A DNA stretch of 43,752 nucleotides from Phenylobacterium sp. GTDB taxonomy: Bacteria; Pseudomonadota; Alphaproteobacteria; Caulobacterales; Caulobacteraceae. Under the pieces are notes generated by a model that was given only the letters and a program-made list of their open reading frames with translations, had not been told where the DNA came from and did not search any database. Position numbers and translations under genes: made by a program. The stretch's first letter is position 1; each line of letters begins with the position of its first letter. Positions 1-10,703 of this stretch are shown here, piece after piece. The DNA lies in assembly GCF_004799515.1 (NCBI RefSeq), contig NZ_SSMX01000039.1, forward strand, positions 1 through 43,752. Reading direction: 5' to 3'.

Positions 1-810
<810 letters not shown>

Positions 811-1019
811 AGTTGAGCACTGACCTACAGCTTACCCAATTCCGAAGAACTGGTTGGCATATAGTCTGCGTATTTCTTGACGAGTTCCCATTCACATCGA
901 TGCCCGCGAACCGAGGTCCGCGGATATCCATATTCATGGTGTCTTCAAGAGACCGCAAGTTCGTCAGTGTCGAGATGGTCTGGTTGGACCATCGCCAGGA
1001 CACCGCCGCCTGCGTTTCT

Positions 1020-1046
1020 CTTTCCAATTCAACGATGTCAAAGACC
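1020..1046 (-). promoter_or_regulatory. rRNA leader boxA-like conserved segment
   Basis: On the minus strand the leader carries GGTCTTTGACATCGTTGAAT followed by TGGAAAGAGAAACGCAGGCG, about 210-235 nt upstream of the mature 16S 5' end. This resembles the conserved boxA-like antitermination/processing segment of alphaproteobacterial rrn leaders (recalled pattern). It lies between promoter P2 and 16S, as a leader antitermination element should. The exact boundaries are not defined by the sequence. Confidence 0.6.
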
Positions 1047-1099
1047 TGACCGGCTTTCGCCGACCCCACTGTTTAGCGCCGGTGGCCGGCGGAGGCGGC

Positions 1100-1128
1100 T
1101 ATCTAGTTGCCGGCCTCGATGGTGTCAA
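1100..1128 (-). promoter_or_regulatory. rrn promoter P2 (proximal)
   Basis: On the minus strand TTGACA (1123-1128) and TAGATA (1100-1105) are separated by exactly 17 nt (1106-1122). It is a near-consensus sigma-70 type promoter about 290 nt upstream of mature 16S, reading into it. The hexamers are identical to those of the distal promoter at 1345-1373. Confidence 0.75.
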
Positions 1129-1344
1129 TCGGTCCTTTCAGACTTTTCCGCCGCACTCCGGAAGCCATGGTGAGCTTCCAAAAATTGGCGCAAAAACCGC
1201 ACCGGGCCGCCGAGGGGCAACCCTCATACAGTCGGTGTCGATTCGATTGAGGCTCGGGAAAATACCCATCTAGAGGGGAATTGCAAGGGGAATTTCTTCC
1301 TCTCCCAACCACCCCGTGGCAGGCCCCGCCCGAGCGGGAGGCGC

Positions 1345-1373
1345 TATCTAGGGGGGGACCCCTGGGCTGTCAA
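1345..1373 (-). promoter_or_regulatory. rrn promoter P1 (distal)
   Basis: On the minus strand TTGACA (1368-1373) and TAGATA (1345-1350) are separated by exactly 17 nt (1351-1367), a near-consensus sigma-70 promoter. It lies about 535 nt upstream of mature 16S and 245 nt upstream of P2. The 1129-1344 stretch between the promoters holds no convincing gene. The space from here to the rightward regulator gene at 1497 is short and forms a divergent intergenic region. Confidence 0.75.
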
Positions 1374-1496
1374 TCGCCGTCTTTGCCCGGAATGAATTTC
1401 GTCGTTCCGTCATGAACCGCCCAGAGGCGGCCCGGGGCGCCCTTCCCGCCCCTTCCGCCCTTGCCGCCACGTCGCGAGAGCCTAAGAAGGAGGGCG

Positions 1497-1946
1497 ATGC
1501 TGTCCCTGAAAGCGAAGTACGCGCTGCGGGCGCTGGTGGAGCTGGCCCGCGCCGAGGGCGCCCAGCTCACCGCCGGGGAACTGGCCGCGCGCGCCGACGC
1601 GCCGCGCAAGTTCCTGGAAGCGATCCTGCTGGAACTCTGCCGCAACGACCTGGCGGCCAGCCGCCGCGGCAAGTTCGGCGGCTATCTCCTGGCGCGCCCC
1701 GCGCACGAGATCACTTTCGCCCAGGTGATCCGGGTGGTCGATGGCCCCCTGGCCATGGCCCCCTGCGTCAGTCCGCGATTGGGTTTCCGCAAGTGCGACG
1801 ACTGCCCCGACCGCGACGCCTGCACCCTGCGCGAGGCGCTGGCGCGCGCCCGCGACGCCTCCGCCGATGTGCTGGAGGCCTACACCCTGGCCGACGCCGC
1901 CGGCTCGGGCGGCGATTCGGCGCCCCTTCAGCTCGCCGCGATATAG
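1497..1946 (+). CDS. Rrf2-family transcriptional regulator with C-terminal cysteine cluster
   Basis: A 149-residue cytoplasmic winged-helix regulator of the Rrf2/IscR/NsrR family. The N-terminus (MLSLKAKYALRALVELA, then a helix-turn-helix around residues 27-66 ending in RRGKFGGYLLARP) is typical Rrf2. The start is ATG 1497 because AAGGAGG sits 5-11 nt before it; an in-frame upstream start at 1461 lacks such a site. C-terminal cysteines are C90, C100, C103 and C109, a CX9CX2CX5C arrangement. Family members bind [2Fe-2S] or [4Fe-4S] clusters with three Cys and sense iron, redox or NO; this one has four and different spacing, so its ligand set is unclear. It stands alone, divergent from the rRNA operon and overlapping the 3' end of the CBS gene by 19 bp tail to tail. 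No isc/suf genes adjoin it. The target genes are unknown. Confidence 0.85.
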   Translation: MLSLKAKYALRALVELARAEGAQLTAGELAARADAPRKFLEAILLELCRNDLAASRRGKFGGYLLARPAHEITFAQVIRVVDGPLAMAPCVSPRLGFRKCDDCPDRDACTLREALARARDASADVLEAYTLADAAGSGGDSAPLQLAAI

Positions 1947-2356
1947 GCCTTCAGCCCGTCGGCCTCGGCCTCGACCTCGCTGATCTTCGACTTCACCAGG
2001 TCGCCGATGGAGACGATGCCCACCAGCCTGCCCTTCTGGCAGACCGGCAGGTGGCGGATACGCCGGTCGGTCATGCGGCCGAGCAGCGAATCGACCGTCT
2101 CGCCTGGCTGGGCGAACAGCACGTCGTGGGTCATGACGCTTTCCACCGGCCGGCCGAGCGCCGCGGCGCCGCCCTCGGCGATGGCCCGGACCACGTCACG
2201 CTCCGAGACGATGCCGGCGACGTCGGGGCCGTCCTGGACCACCAGGGCGCCCACCCGTCTGGAATTCAGCAGCGCCGCCACCGCCGCGATGGTCTCCGAA
2301 GGGGCGACGGTGAAAACGGTGTCGCCCTTGGACCGCAGGATCTGTGAGACAAGCAT
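1928..2356 (-). CDS. CBS-domain protein (two CBS repeats)
   Basis: A 142-residue soluble protein made almost entirely of a CBS pair: repeat 1 covers about residues 8-62 (ends GIVSERDVVRAIAEGG) and repeat 2 about 74-128 (ends LVGIVSIGDLVKSKI). CBS pairs bind adenine nucleotides and act as energy sensors; with no catalytic domain fused, the partner is unknown. ATG 2356 was chosen because GAGGAACG lies just upstream and the protein begins MLVSQILRSKG, the usual start for this stand-alone family in Alphaproteobacteria; a longer frame to 2425 adds 23 residues with no domain character. It overlaps the Rrf2 gene's 3' end by 19 bp in opposite orientation. The phosphoesterase gene lies 117 bp upstream on the same strand, and co-transcription is possible but not shown. 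Confidence 0.88.
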   Translation of the reverse strand: MLVSQILRSKGDTVFTVAPSETIAAVAALLNSRRVGALVVQDGPDVAGIVSERDVVRAIAEGGAAALGRPVESVMTHDVLFAQPGETVDSLLGRMTDRRIRHLPVCQKGRLVGIVSIGDLVKSKISEVEAEADGLKAYIAAS

Positions 2357-2473
2357 CGGACGTTCCTCGCTTTCTCTGTTCTTATCGCAACAGGGTCGCG
2401 CCAAAAGGCCGCGGGCGCAAAGCACGCGCGCGTGAGGCCGGCCGCGCTTGGAGACGCCAGCCGTCGCGAGGCG

Positions 2474-4024
<1,551 letters not shown>

Positions 4025-4169
4025 TCGAAGCCCCCTTGCCTGATTCGGGACGCTATCGAACCTGTGTGACGGACGGAAGTCGGCGGCCCGCCCCTTACCG
4101 AAGCTTCACTCGACGCCGACGCCGGCGGCGTGATGATCCCGGTGCAGGGAATCTCAGGGAGAGTGGACG

Positions 4170-5660
4170 ATGCGACGGCGTGATCTGGCGCGTGGTATGG
4201 CGGCCCTCTTACTCGGATGTTCGGCTCTGACCGCGACGGCCGTCCTCGCCGCGCCGGCGGCGGCCCATCCAGGCTGCGAGGGGATCGACGCGCGCCAGTG
4301 CGTCGGCCTGGCGCTGACCGCCGTGGGCGGGCGCGAGCGGCTGGCGGCGATCGCCAACGCCCGCTTCGACATCGCCGAGCACACCGCCCTGACCGAACAG
4401 TCCTACCGCCAGGCGCCGTTCATCACCGCCTACGAGCGCGATCAGGTGACCCTCGACTTCGCTGGCAAGCGCCAGCGCACCGATGGCAAGGCCCTATGGC
4501 CTGAATCGGACCCCGGGACCGACCAGGCCGAGAGCGCGGTGAGCGTCGTCTCGATCCCCTCGCGCGAGCGCCTGGAGCTGGGGCCGGAGCGCCTGCTGCT
4601 GACCGCCTCGGCCGCGGCCGACCTGCACTACCTGCCGGCCGAGACCCTGCGCTCGACCCGCCACGCCGTAGTCGCCTTCGCCTGGAACGGCACGACGGTG
4701 AAGGTGCTGCTGAACGCCGACAACCACCTGCCCGACGCCGTGGAATCCACCCAGGTGTTCGGCGGTGATTTCTGGTTCGCCTGGGGCGACGTCGCCCAAC
4801 GGGTCTATTTCGACAACTGGAAGCTGATCGGCGGCGTCCTCTATCCGACCAACAGGATAGAAGAGCGCAACGGCGTGCTCTGGGATTCGGCCCAGGTGCT
4901 GGACCTGAAGTTCAACGTCCCCCTCGACGAGAAGCAGATGGCCCTGCCCGCCTCCGCCGCGCAGCAGGCCGCCCGTCCCTTCCGCTGGGAGCGGCCCTTC
5001 GACGCCTCGCATCACGTGGCGCTGGCCCCCGGCGTCGACCTCTACCAGGGCTCATGGAACATGACCTTCGTGAAGCAAGCCGACGGGATCGTGGTGCTGG
5101 AGGCGCCGATCTCGCCCTTCTTCGCCCAACAGGCCCTGGCCAAGGCCCGCGCCGACAACCCGGGCGTCGCGATCAAGGCGGTGCTGTCGACCTCCGACTC
5201 CTGGCCCCACTTCGCCGGCGTGCGCCAGGCGGTGGCCGAGAAGCTGCCCGTCTATGTGCTGGACCTGAACCGCGACCTGGTCGACCGAGCCGTCCACGCG
5301 CCGCACGCCCTGCATCCGGACCAGCAGCAGACCGCGCCCCAGCCGGCGCAGTTGCGCGTCGTGTCCGGCAGGCTTGAGCTGGGCTCAGGCCCCAACCGCA
5401 TGGTGCTCTATCCCCTGCGCGGCGCGGCGACCGAGCGGCAGTACATGGTCTATTTCCCGGAACATCGCCTGCTCTACGCCAGCGACACGCTCTCCCTGGA
5501 TGACAAGACCCACGCCCTCTACGACCCGGAGCTGATGCATGAGGTCGTCCAGGCCGTGGACCGCGAGCACCTGGCCGTCGACCGGGTCTTCGCCATGCAC
5601 CAGGCCCCGACGCCCTGGGCCGACGTCGTGCGCCAGGTAGAGGCCGCGCTGAAGGCTTAG
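4170..5660 (+). CDS. Exported metallo-beta-lactamase-fold protein with degraded metal-binding motif
   Basis: A 496-residue protein. The N-terminus MRRRDLARGMAALLLG followed by a hydrophobic stretch to AAPAAA (about 32) is an export signal, possibly Tat-like because of the RRRDL motif. Residues 40-260 form a lipoprotein-like beta-rich region; 280-496 follow the layout of a metallo-beta-lactamase (MBL) domain. The signature loop, normally THxHxDHxGG, reads STSDSWPHFAG at 340-350: the first two His are Ser (S342, S344), the Asp is Pro (P346), and only H347 remains. Later ligand-like positions survive as D439 (YASDTL) and H477 (AMHQAP). Full zinc-hydrolase activity is therefore doubtful. ATG 4170 has AGGGAGAG 8-15 nt upstream. 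The last 4 bp overlap the convergent rhomboid gene. The MBL assignment is by fold order and motif position, and a structure comparison would be stronger. Confidence 0.7.
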   Translation: MRRRDLARGMAALLLGCSALTATAVLAAPAAAHPGCEGIDARQCVGLALTAVGGRERLAAIANARFDIAEHTALTEQSYRQAPFITAYERDQVTLDFAGKRQRTDGKALWPESDPGTDQAESAVSVVSIPSRERLELGPERLLLTASAAADLHYLPAETLRSTRHAVVAFAWNGTTVKVLLNADNHLPDAVESTQVFGGDFWFAWGDVAQRVYFDNWKLIGGVLYPTNRIEERNGVLWDSAQVLDLKFNVPLDEKQMALPASAAQQAARPFRWERPFDASHHVALAPGVDLYQGSWNMTFVKQADGIVVLEAPISPFFAQQALAKARADNPGVAIKAVLSTSDSWPHFAGVRQAVAEKLPVYVLDLNRDLVDRAVHAPHALHPDQQQTAPQPAQLRVVSGRLELGSGPNRMVLYPLRGAATERQYMVYFPEHRLLYASDTLSLDDKTHALYDPELMHEVVQAVDREHLAVDRVFAMHQAPTPWADVVRQVEAALKA

Positions 5661-6385
5661 GGCCCGATGTCCGGCGCCGGGGCGAGGCGCGCGAAAGGGG
5701 CGATCAGCAGCGCGCCCACGATGAAGCCGGCGATGTGCGCCTCCCAGGCGACCCCGGCGTTGCCCGCGCCAGGCATGAACGAGCCGCCGAAGACCGCGAT
5801 GATCAGGTTGATGACGATCCAGCCGCCGCCCATGCCCAGCACGGTGCGCGAGAAGACCGGGCCGACACGGCCCTCCCCGCCGATCAGCCGGGCCGCGGCG
5901 CCCATCAGACCGGAGACCGCGCCCGAAGCGCCGACCACCAGCACCTGCCCGTGCGGATGCACCGCCGCGTAACCCAGGTTGGCCAACACCCCGCACAGCA
6001 GATAGAAGCCGAAGAACAGCAGCGCGCCCTCGATCTTCGGCCCGAACAACCTGGCCACGGGCGCGGAGAAGGCGAGCGCGAAGGCCCCGTTCATCATCGC
6101 GTGCGCCCAGCCGCCGTGCAGGAAGATGGAGGTGATCACCGTTGGCCAGCGCGCCGGCGTCAGGTCGATCGGGGCGAAGGCGTAGGCCGCCAGCACCGCG
6201 TCCACCGGGAACAGGGTCTGCACCGCATAGCCGCCGACGATCAGGACCACGACGGCCACCGCCTGCCAAGGGGCGTTGAACACCGGCTCGCGGGCGGGCC
6301 GCGGGCGCTCAGCCGGCTGTGGCTCAGGGTCTGGCGCCCAGGGCGGGGGCTGCGGCGGCGTCTGTTCGAACGGTGATTCAGTCAT
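5657..6385 (-). CDS. Rhomboid-family intramembrane serine protease
   Basis: A 242-residue polytopic inner-membrane protein. After a proline-rich cytoplasmic N-terminus (residues 1-38) come six hydrophobic segments. Rhomboid hallmarks are present: HGGWAHAMMN in the loop/TM2 region, GASGAVSG with nucleophile S154, and AHIAGF with catalytic H217, giving the Ser-His dyad that cleaves transmembrane substrates within the bilayer. Length fits bacterial rhomboids. ATG 6385 is preceded by GAGG four bases upstream. The gene overlaps the end of the MBL-like gene by 4 bp (convergent) and is divergent from the M16 peptidase gene. Its substrate cannot be read from the sequence. Confidence 0.92.
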   Translation of the reverse strand: MTESPFEQTPPQPPPWAPDPEPQPAERPRPAREPVFNAPWQAVAVVVLIVGGYAVQTLFPVDAVLAAYAFAPIDLTPARWPTVITSIFLHGGWAHAMMNGAFALAFSAPVARLFGPKIEGALLFFGFYLLCGVLANLGYAAVHPHGQVLVVGASGAVSGLMGAAARLIGGEGRVGPVFSRTVLGMGGGWIVINLIIAVFGGSFMPGAGNAGVAWEAHIAGFIVGALLIAPFARLAPAPDIGP

Positions 6386-6405
6386 CGAACCTCATTTAGG
6401 CGCAT

Positions 6406-6421
6406 TGTCGCAGTTACGACA
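6406..6421. repeat. Short inverted repeat in rhomboid/M16 divergent region
   Basis: TGTCG (6406-6410) and CGACA (6417-6421) form a 5-bp inverted repeat with a 6-nt spacer in the 118-bp region between two divergent genes. It could be an operator, but arms this short can arise by chance. Confidence 0.25.
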
Positions 6422-6503
6422 CTGGCGCCGTCCTGCCTTGCCGCCGCCACTTCGCTTGGCGATGTTGCGGGCCCAATCCCTCTGACGTCTTCGGGACTTT
6501 TCT

Positions 6504-9458
6504 ATGATCCGTTCCCTGCGCGCGGGCGTCGCGCTCGCCGCCGTGCTCTCCCTCGCCGCCCCCAGTCTCGCCGGCGCCATCGGCTTTCCGCATCTGCCGA
6601 GCCTGCCCAGCCTGCCGAAGTTCGGTGGCGACAAGGCCCCGGCGACGCTGCCGAAGCTCGCGCCCGGGGAATGGCCGCAGGCCAAGTCCGACATCAAGGC
6701 CGATCCCGATGTCCGCTTCGGGTCGCTTCCCAACGGCATGCGCTACGCCATTGAGCGCCAGGCGACCCCCGCCGGCCAGGCCTCGATCCGCCTGCGCTTC
6801 GACGCGGGCTCCCTGATGGAGACCGATGAACAGCAGGGCCTCGCCCACTTCCTGGAGCACATGGCCTTCAACGGCTCGAAGAACGTGCCCGAAGGCGAGA
6901 TGATCAAGATCCTGGAGCGCCACGGCCTGGCCTTCGGCGCCGACACCAACGCCTCCACCAACTTCAGCGAGACCGTCTACAAGCTGGACCTGCCGAAGAC
7001 CGACGACGACACTGTCGATACCTCGCTGAAACTGCTGCGGGAATCCGCCTCCGAGCTGACCCTCGCGCAGGACGCCGTCAACCGCGAACGCGGGGTGGTG
7101 CTGTCGGAGGAGCGCTCCAGCGACAGCCCGGCCTACCAGGTGTTCAAGACCCGCATGGCCTTCCTGCTGCCCGGCCAGCGGCTGCCGACCCGCCATCCGA
7201 TCGGCCAGGTCGACGTCCTGAAGAGCGCGCCCGCCAGCCTGATCGCCGACTTCTATCACCACTACTACCGCCCCGAGCGCGCCACCCTGGTCGTGGTCGG
7301 CGACTTCGACGTGGCCGCCATGGAGGCCAAGATCCGCGCCCGCTTCGGCGACTGGCAGCCGGTCGGTCCCGCCGGCCTCGATCCCGACCTCGGCCGCGTC
7401 CAGCCGCGCAAGACCGAGGCCAAGCTGGTGGTCCAGCCGGGGACCTCGCTGAACCTGCAGCTCACCTGGGTGCGGCCGCCGGACACCCGCCCCGACCGCC
7501 TGGCCACCCGTCGCCAGGACCTGATCGAGCGCCTGGGCTTCGAGGTGCTGAACCGCCGGCTCTCGGCGATCGCCCGCTCGCCCGAGCCGCCTTTCCTCGG
7601 CGCAGCGGCCTTCAAGGCCGACCAGGAGCACTCCGCCGAGGTCACCATGGTCAATGTCGTGGCCCAGCCGGACGGTTGGCGCACGGCCCTGGCCGCCGCC
7701 GAGCAGGAGGAGCGCCGCGCCGTGCAGTACGGCGTGCGCCAGGACGAACTCGACCGCGAGATCGCCGAGGAACGCGCCACCGCCGAGGCCGCCGTCGCCG
7801 GGGCCGCCACGCGCCGCCCCTCGCAGATCGCCGACGAGATCGTGGGCTCCCTGGGCGACGAGGACGTGGTCACGAGCCCCGCCGCAGACCTCGCCTTCTT
7901 CGAGGCCACGGTGAAGGGGCTGAAGGCCGAGACGGTGTCTGCCGCTCTCAAGACGAGCTTCGCCGGCCAGGGCCCGCTGCTGTTCATGGCCTCGCCCAAG
8001 CCGATCACCGGCGGCGACAAGGCCCTGCTCGACGAATACGCCTCGACCCTGAAGGTCGCCGTGGCCGCGCCCACCGCCCCGCGTCAGGTCGCCTGGCCCT
8101 ACGATAGCTTCGGCGAGCCCGGCAAGGTGGCCGAGACCAGGGAAGTCGAAGACTTCAACACCGTCTTCGTCCGCTTCGAGAACGGCGTGCGGCTGACCAT
8201 CAAGCCCACCAAGTTCCGCGACGACGAGGTGCTGGTGCGGATGAACGTCGGCGACGGCCTGGAAGACCTGCCCCGCGACCGCCAGAGCCTGGCCTGGTTC
8301 GGCAACGCCTTCGTCGAGGGCGGCCTGAAGCGGATCGACAACGAGGACACCGAGCGCGTGCTGGCGTCCAAGGTCTATGGCGTGCGCTTCGGGGTCGGCG
8401 AGGACGCCTTCGTGCTCTCCGGCGGCACCCGCACCGCCGACCTGCCCACGGAGCTGCAGGTGCTCACGGCCTACCTGACCGATCCGGGCTGGCGCAGCGA
8501 GGCCTTCAAGCGCCAGCAGACCGCCGGCAAGACCGTGCACGACCAGATGGACGGTACCGACAGCGGGGTGATGGGCCGCGAGCTCTCCGGCCTGCTGCAC
8601 GCCGGCGACCGCCGCTTCACCTATCCGAGCCGCGACGACATCGCCAAGGCGCAGCTCTCCGATCTGCAGGCCCAGATCGCCCCGCACCTGGCCAACGATC
8701 CGGTCGAGGTGGTGATCGTCGGCGACGTCAACGTCGACAAGACCATTGAGGCGGTGGCCCGCACCGTGGGCGCCCTGCCCGCCCGCCGCGCCGAGCAGCC
8801 TGTGCCCCCGGCCCAGAAGGCCATCGCCTTCCCCGCCGCCAACAGCCGGCCGATCCTGCTCACCCACAAGGGCCGCGCCGACCAGTCGATCGGCTATGTG
8901 GCCTGGCCCACCAACGACCTGTGGGCCGATCCGCAGCAGGCGCTGGAGACGGACGTCCTGGGCGAGGTCATGGGCCTGCGGCTGATCGACGAGCTGCGCG
9001 AGAACCAGGGCATCACCTATTCGCCCTCGGTCAGCTACGCCCACAGCCTGACCTGGACCGGCTGGGGCTATCTGTCCGCCAGTGTCGAGGTGCCGCCGGC
9101 CAAGCTCGACGGCTTCTTCGCCGACGTACGTAAGATCGCCGCCGACCTGCGCACCAAGGACGTCACCGCCGACGAACTGGAGCGGGCCAAGAAGCCGCGC
9201 ATCGACAACATCGAACGCGCCCGGGTCACCAACCAGTACTGGCTGGGCGAGCTGTCGGGAGCGCAGACCGATCCGCGGCGGCTCGACTTCATCCGCCACA
9301 TGATCCCCGGCACCGAGAAGGTCACCGCCGCCGACGTCAAGCACGCCGCCGAACTGGTGCTGAAGGACGACCGCGCCTTCCGCCTGGAGGTCGAGCCGCA
9401 GGGCAAGGTCGCCGAAGCCCAGGCCAAGCTGGCGGACGCCCAGTCGGCCGCGCACTGA
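6504..9458 (+). CDS. M16-family zinc peptidase (pitrilysin/PqqL-like), exported
   Basis: A 984-residue zinc metallopeptidase. A signal peptide (residues 1-25, core VALAAVLSLAAPSLAGA) predicts a periplasmic location. The inverted zinc motif HFLEHMAFNG gives H115, E118 (catalytic) and H119; the downstream conserved block NRERGVVLSEE supplies E195 and the third zinc ligand E202, matching the spacing in insulin-degrading enzyme. Two tandem M16 halves fill the length (active about 70-490, inactive C-terminal about 540-970), as is usual for the long M16 form. Family members degrade peptides and small unfolded proteins. ATG 6504 begins the signal peptide although no clear Shine-Dalgarno precedes it. 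A very long antisense frame on the other strand is a by-product of codon bias. The gene is followed 90 bp later by the 2OG oxygenase gene on the same strand. Confidence 0.93.
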   Translation: MIRSLRAGVALAAVLSLAAPSLAGAIGFPHLPSLPSLPKFGGDKAPATLPKLAPGEWPQAKSDIKADPDVRFGSLPNGMRYAIERQATPAGQASIRLRFDAGSLMETDEQQGLAHFLEHMAFNGSKNVPEGEMIKILERHGLAFGADTNASTNFSETVYKLDLPKTDDDTVDTSLKLLRESASELTLAQDAVNRERGVVLSEERSSDSPAYQVFKTRMAFLLPGQRLPTRHPIGQVDVLKSAPASLIADFYHHYYRPERATLVVVGDFDVAAMEAKIRARFGDWQPVGPAGLDPDLGRVQPRKTEAKLVVQPGTSLNLQLTWVRPPDTRPDRLATRRQDLIERLGFEVLNRRLSAIARSPEPPFLGAAAFKADQEHSAEVTMVNVVAQPDGWRTALAAAEQEERRAVQYGVRQDELDREIAEERATAEAAVAGAATRRPSQIADEIVGSLGDEDVVTSPAADLAFFEATVKGLKAETVSAALKTSFAGQGPLLFMASPKPITGGDKALLDEYASTLKVAVAAPTAPRQVAWPYDSFGEPGKVAETREVEDFNTVFVRFENGVRLTIKPTKFRDDEVLVRMNVGDGLEDLPRDRQSLAWFGNAFVEGGLKRIDNEDTERVLASKVYGVRFGVGEDAFVLSGGTRTADLPTELQVLTAYLTDPGWRSEAFKRQQTAGKTVHDQMDGTDSGVMGRELSGLLHAGDRRFTYPSRDDIAKAQLSDLQAQIAPHLANDPVEVVIVGDVNVDKTIEAVARTVGALPARRAEQPVPPAQKAIAFPAANSRPILLTHKGRADQSIGYVAWPTNDLWADPQQALETDVLGEVMGLRLIDELRENQGITYSPSVSYAHSLTWTGWGYLSASVEVPPAKLDGFFADVRKIAADLRTKDVTADELERAKKPRIDNIERARVTNQYWLGELSGAQTDPRRLDFIRHMIPGTEKVTAADVKHAAELVLKDDRAFRLEVEPQGKVAEAQAKLADAQSAAH

Positions 9459-9548
9459 CGGAGACGGCGCGGGCGAACCGCAATATTCGCAAGGAAGGCG
9501 AAATCGGTAAGGCGTAAATCACCGGCAGCCTTGGAGGCTCCAGAAGCT

Positions 9549-10625
9549 ATGGAGGGGACCGCCTTGCCGTTTTCGATCGGGGACCGCGCGCCGGTCATCC
9601 TGGGCGCCACAGCGTCCGGACGCTTCTTCTCCCTCGACGCCCAAGCCGGCCGGCCCGTGGTGCTGGCGGCCCTGGGCGGCCTGGAGCCGGAGCTCGCCGC
9701 TAGCGTCCTGCAGAAGCTGCGCGATTCGAACGACCTGTTCCAAGCCGCCGGCGTCGACGTGGCCGCGCTCGCCCCCGCCTCGCCGCCCTTCACCGCCCGA
9801 TTCGCCGCCGATCCGCAGACCCGCGACCAGCTGCATTTCCTGAGCGGCGCGGCCGAGGTCGAGGCCACCCACCTGTCCGGCGCCGCCGCCGCCATCCTGG
9901 TCGACCGCAGCGGCCGGGTGGTGGACATCGCCGCCCTCGACGGCGCGCTGGACCTCTCCGCCTGGCTGGGCAAGCAGGCGCCGCGCATCTGGGCGGAGCC
10001 CTCGCAGATCCGCCCCGCCTGCGCCCCGGTGCTGATCATCCCCAACATCGCCCCGCCGCAGCTCTGCCGCGCGCTCATCGACCACTTCGAAGCTTCGCCG
10101 CACGAGGCCGGCGCCATGGCCGCCTATGGCGAGACCGGCGCCTATTCCAAGCTCGACGAGGCCAAGAAGAAGCGCCGCGACACCGAACTCACCGCCGACA
10201 TGCCGCTCTATGGCGAGGTGCTGAAGCTGTTCACCACTCGCCTGATCCCGGAGATCAAGCGCGCCTACCAGGCGGAGATGGCCTTTGCCGACCGCATCCT
10301 GATCGCCCGCTACGACGACACCGGCGGCTATTTCCGCCGCCACCGCGACAACGCCGCGCCGCACACCGCCTTCCGCGAGTTCGCCGTCTCGCTGAACCTC
10401 AACACCCCCGAGTACGAGGGCGGGGAGCTGCTGTTCCCCGAGTACGACGACCACCGCTACAACCCGCCCGCCGGCGGGGCGATCGTCTTCTCCGCCTCCC
10501 TGCTGCACGAGGCCGCCCCGGTGACCCGCGGCAGCCGCTACGTCCTGCTCTCCTTCTTCGGCGGCGTGGAGGCGCAACGCCGCCTCACCGCCTGGGTAGA
10601 GAGCCAGCAGGGCAAAGCTTCCTAG
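9549..10625 (+). CDS. Redoxin-like / 2-oxoglutarate-Fe(II) dioxygenase fusion (prolyl-4-hydroxylase type)
   Basis: A 358-residue cytoplasmic protein of two parts. Residues 5-145 look like a peroxiredoxin/AhpC-TSA fold (FSIGDRAPVILGA, then RPVVLAALGGLEPE, then AAAAILVDRSGRVVDIA), but the position of the peroxidatic Cys carries Gly-Gly-Leu, so peroxidase activity is not expected. Residues 160-340 are a P4H-type double-stranded beta helix: iron ligands H265 and D267 (HRD) and H320 (SLLHEAAP), and R330 (RGSRYVLLSF) to bind 2-oxoglutarate. The reaction expected is 2OG-dependent hydroxylation of a protein or small molecule; the substrate is unknown. ATG 9549 is preferred over an in-frame TTG at 9531 because GGAGG (9533-9537) sits 11 nt before the ATG and overlaps the TTG reading. 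Confidence 0.87.
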   Translation: MEGTALPFSIGDRAPVILGATASGRFFSLDAQAGRPVVLAALGGLEPELAASVLQKLRDSNDLFQAAGVDVAALAPASPPFTARFAADPQTRDQLHFLSGAAEVEATHLSGAAAAILVDRSGRVVDIAALDGALDLSAWLGKQAPRIWAEPSQIRPACAPVLIIPNIAPPQLCRALIDHFEASPHEAGAMAAYGETGAYSKLDEAKKKRRDTELTADMPLYGEVLKLFTTRLIPEIKRAYQAEMAFADRILIARYDDTGGYFRRHRDNAAPHTAFREFAVSLNLNTPEYEGGELLFPEYDDHRYNPPAGGAIVFSASLLHEAAPVTRGSRYVLLSFFGGVEAQRRLTAWVESQQGKAS

Positions 10626-10703
10626 GCGCGGGCTGGATCGCCGCCGGCGATTCGCGAATCCCCGTTGCGCATGACAGTCTTCCGGCCAGGCTCCGGAGGT
10701 CTC

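Noticed and set aside
6414..9455. A 1013-codon antisense open frame opposite the M16 peptidase gene
   Set aside because: It has no recognisable domain and a Gly/Val/Asp/His-rich composition typical of the complement of GC-rich codons. The M16 gene on the other strand has intact catalytic motifs and a signal peptide.
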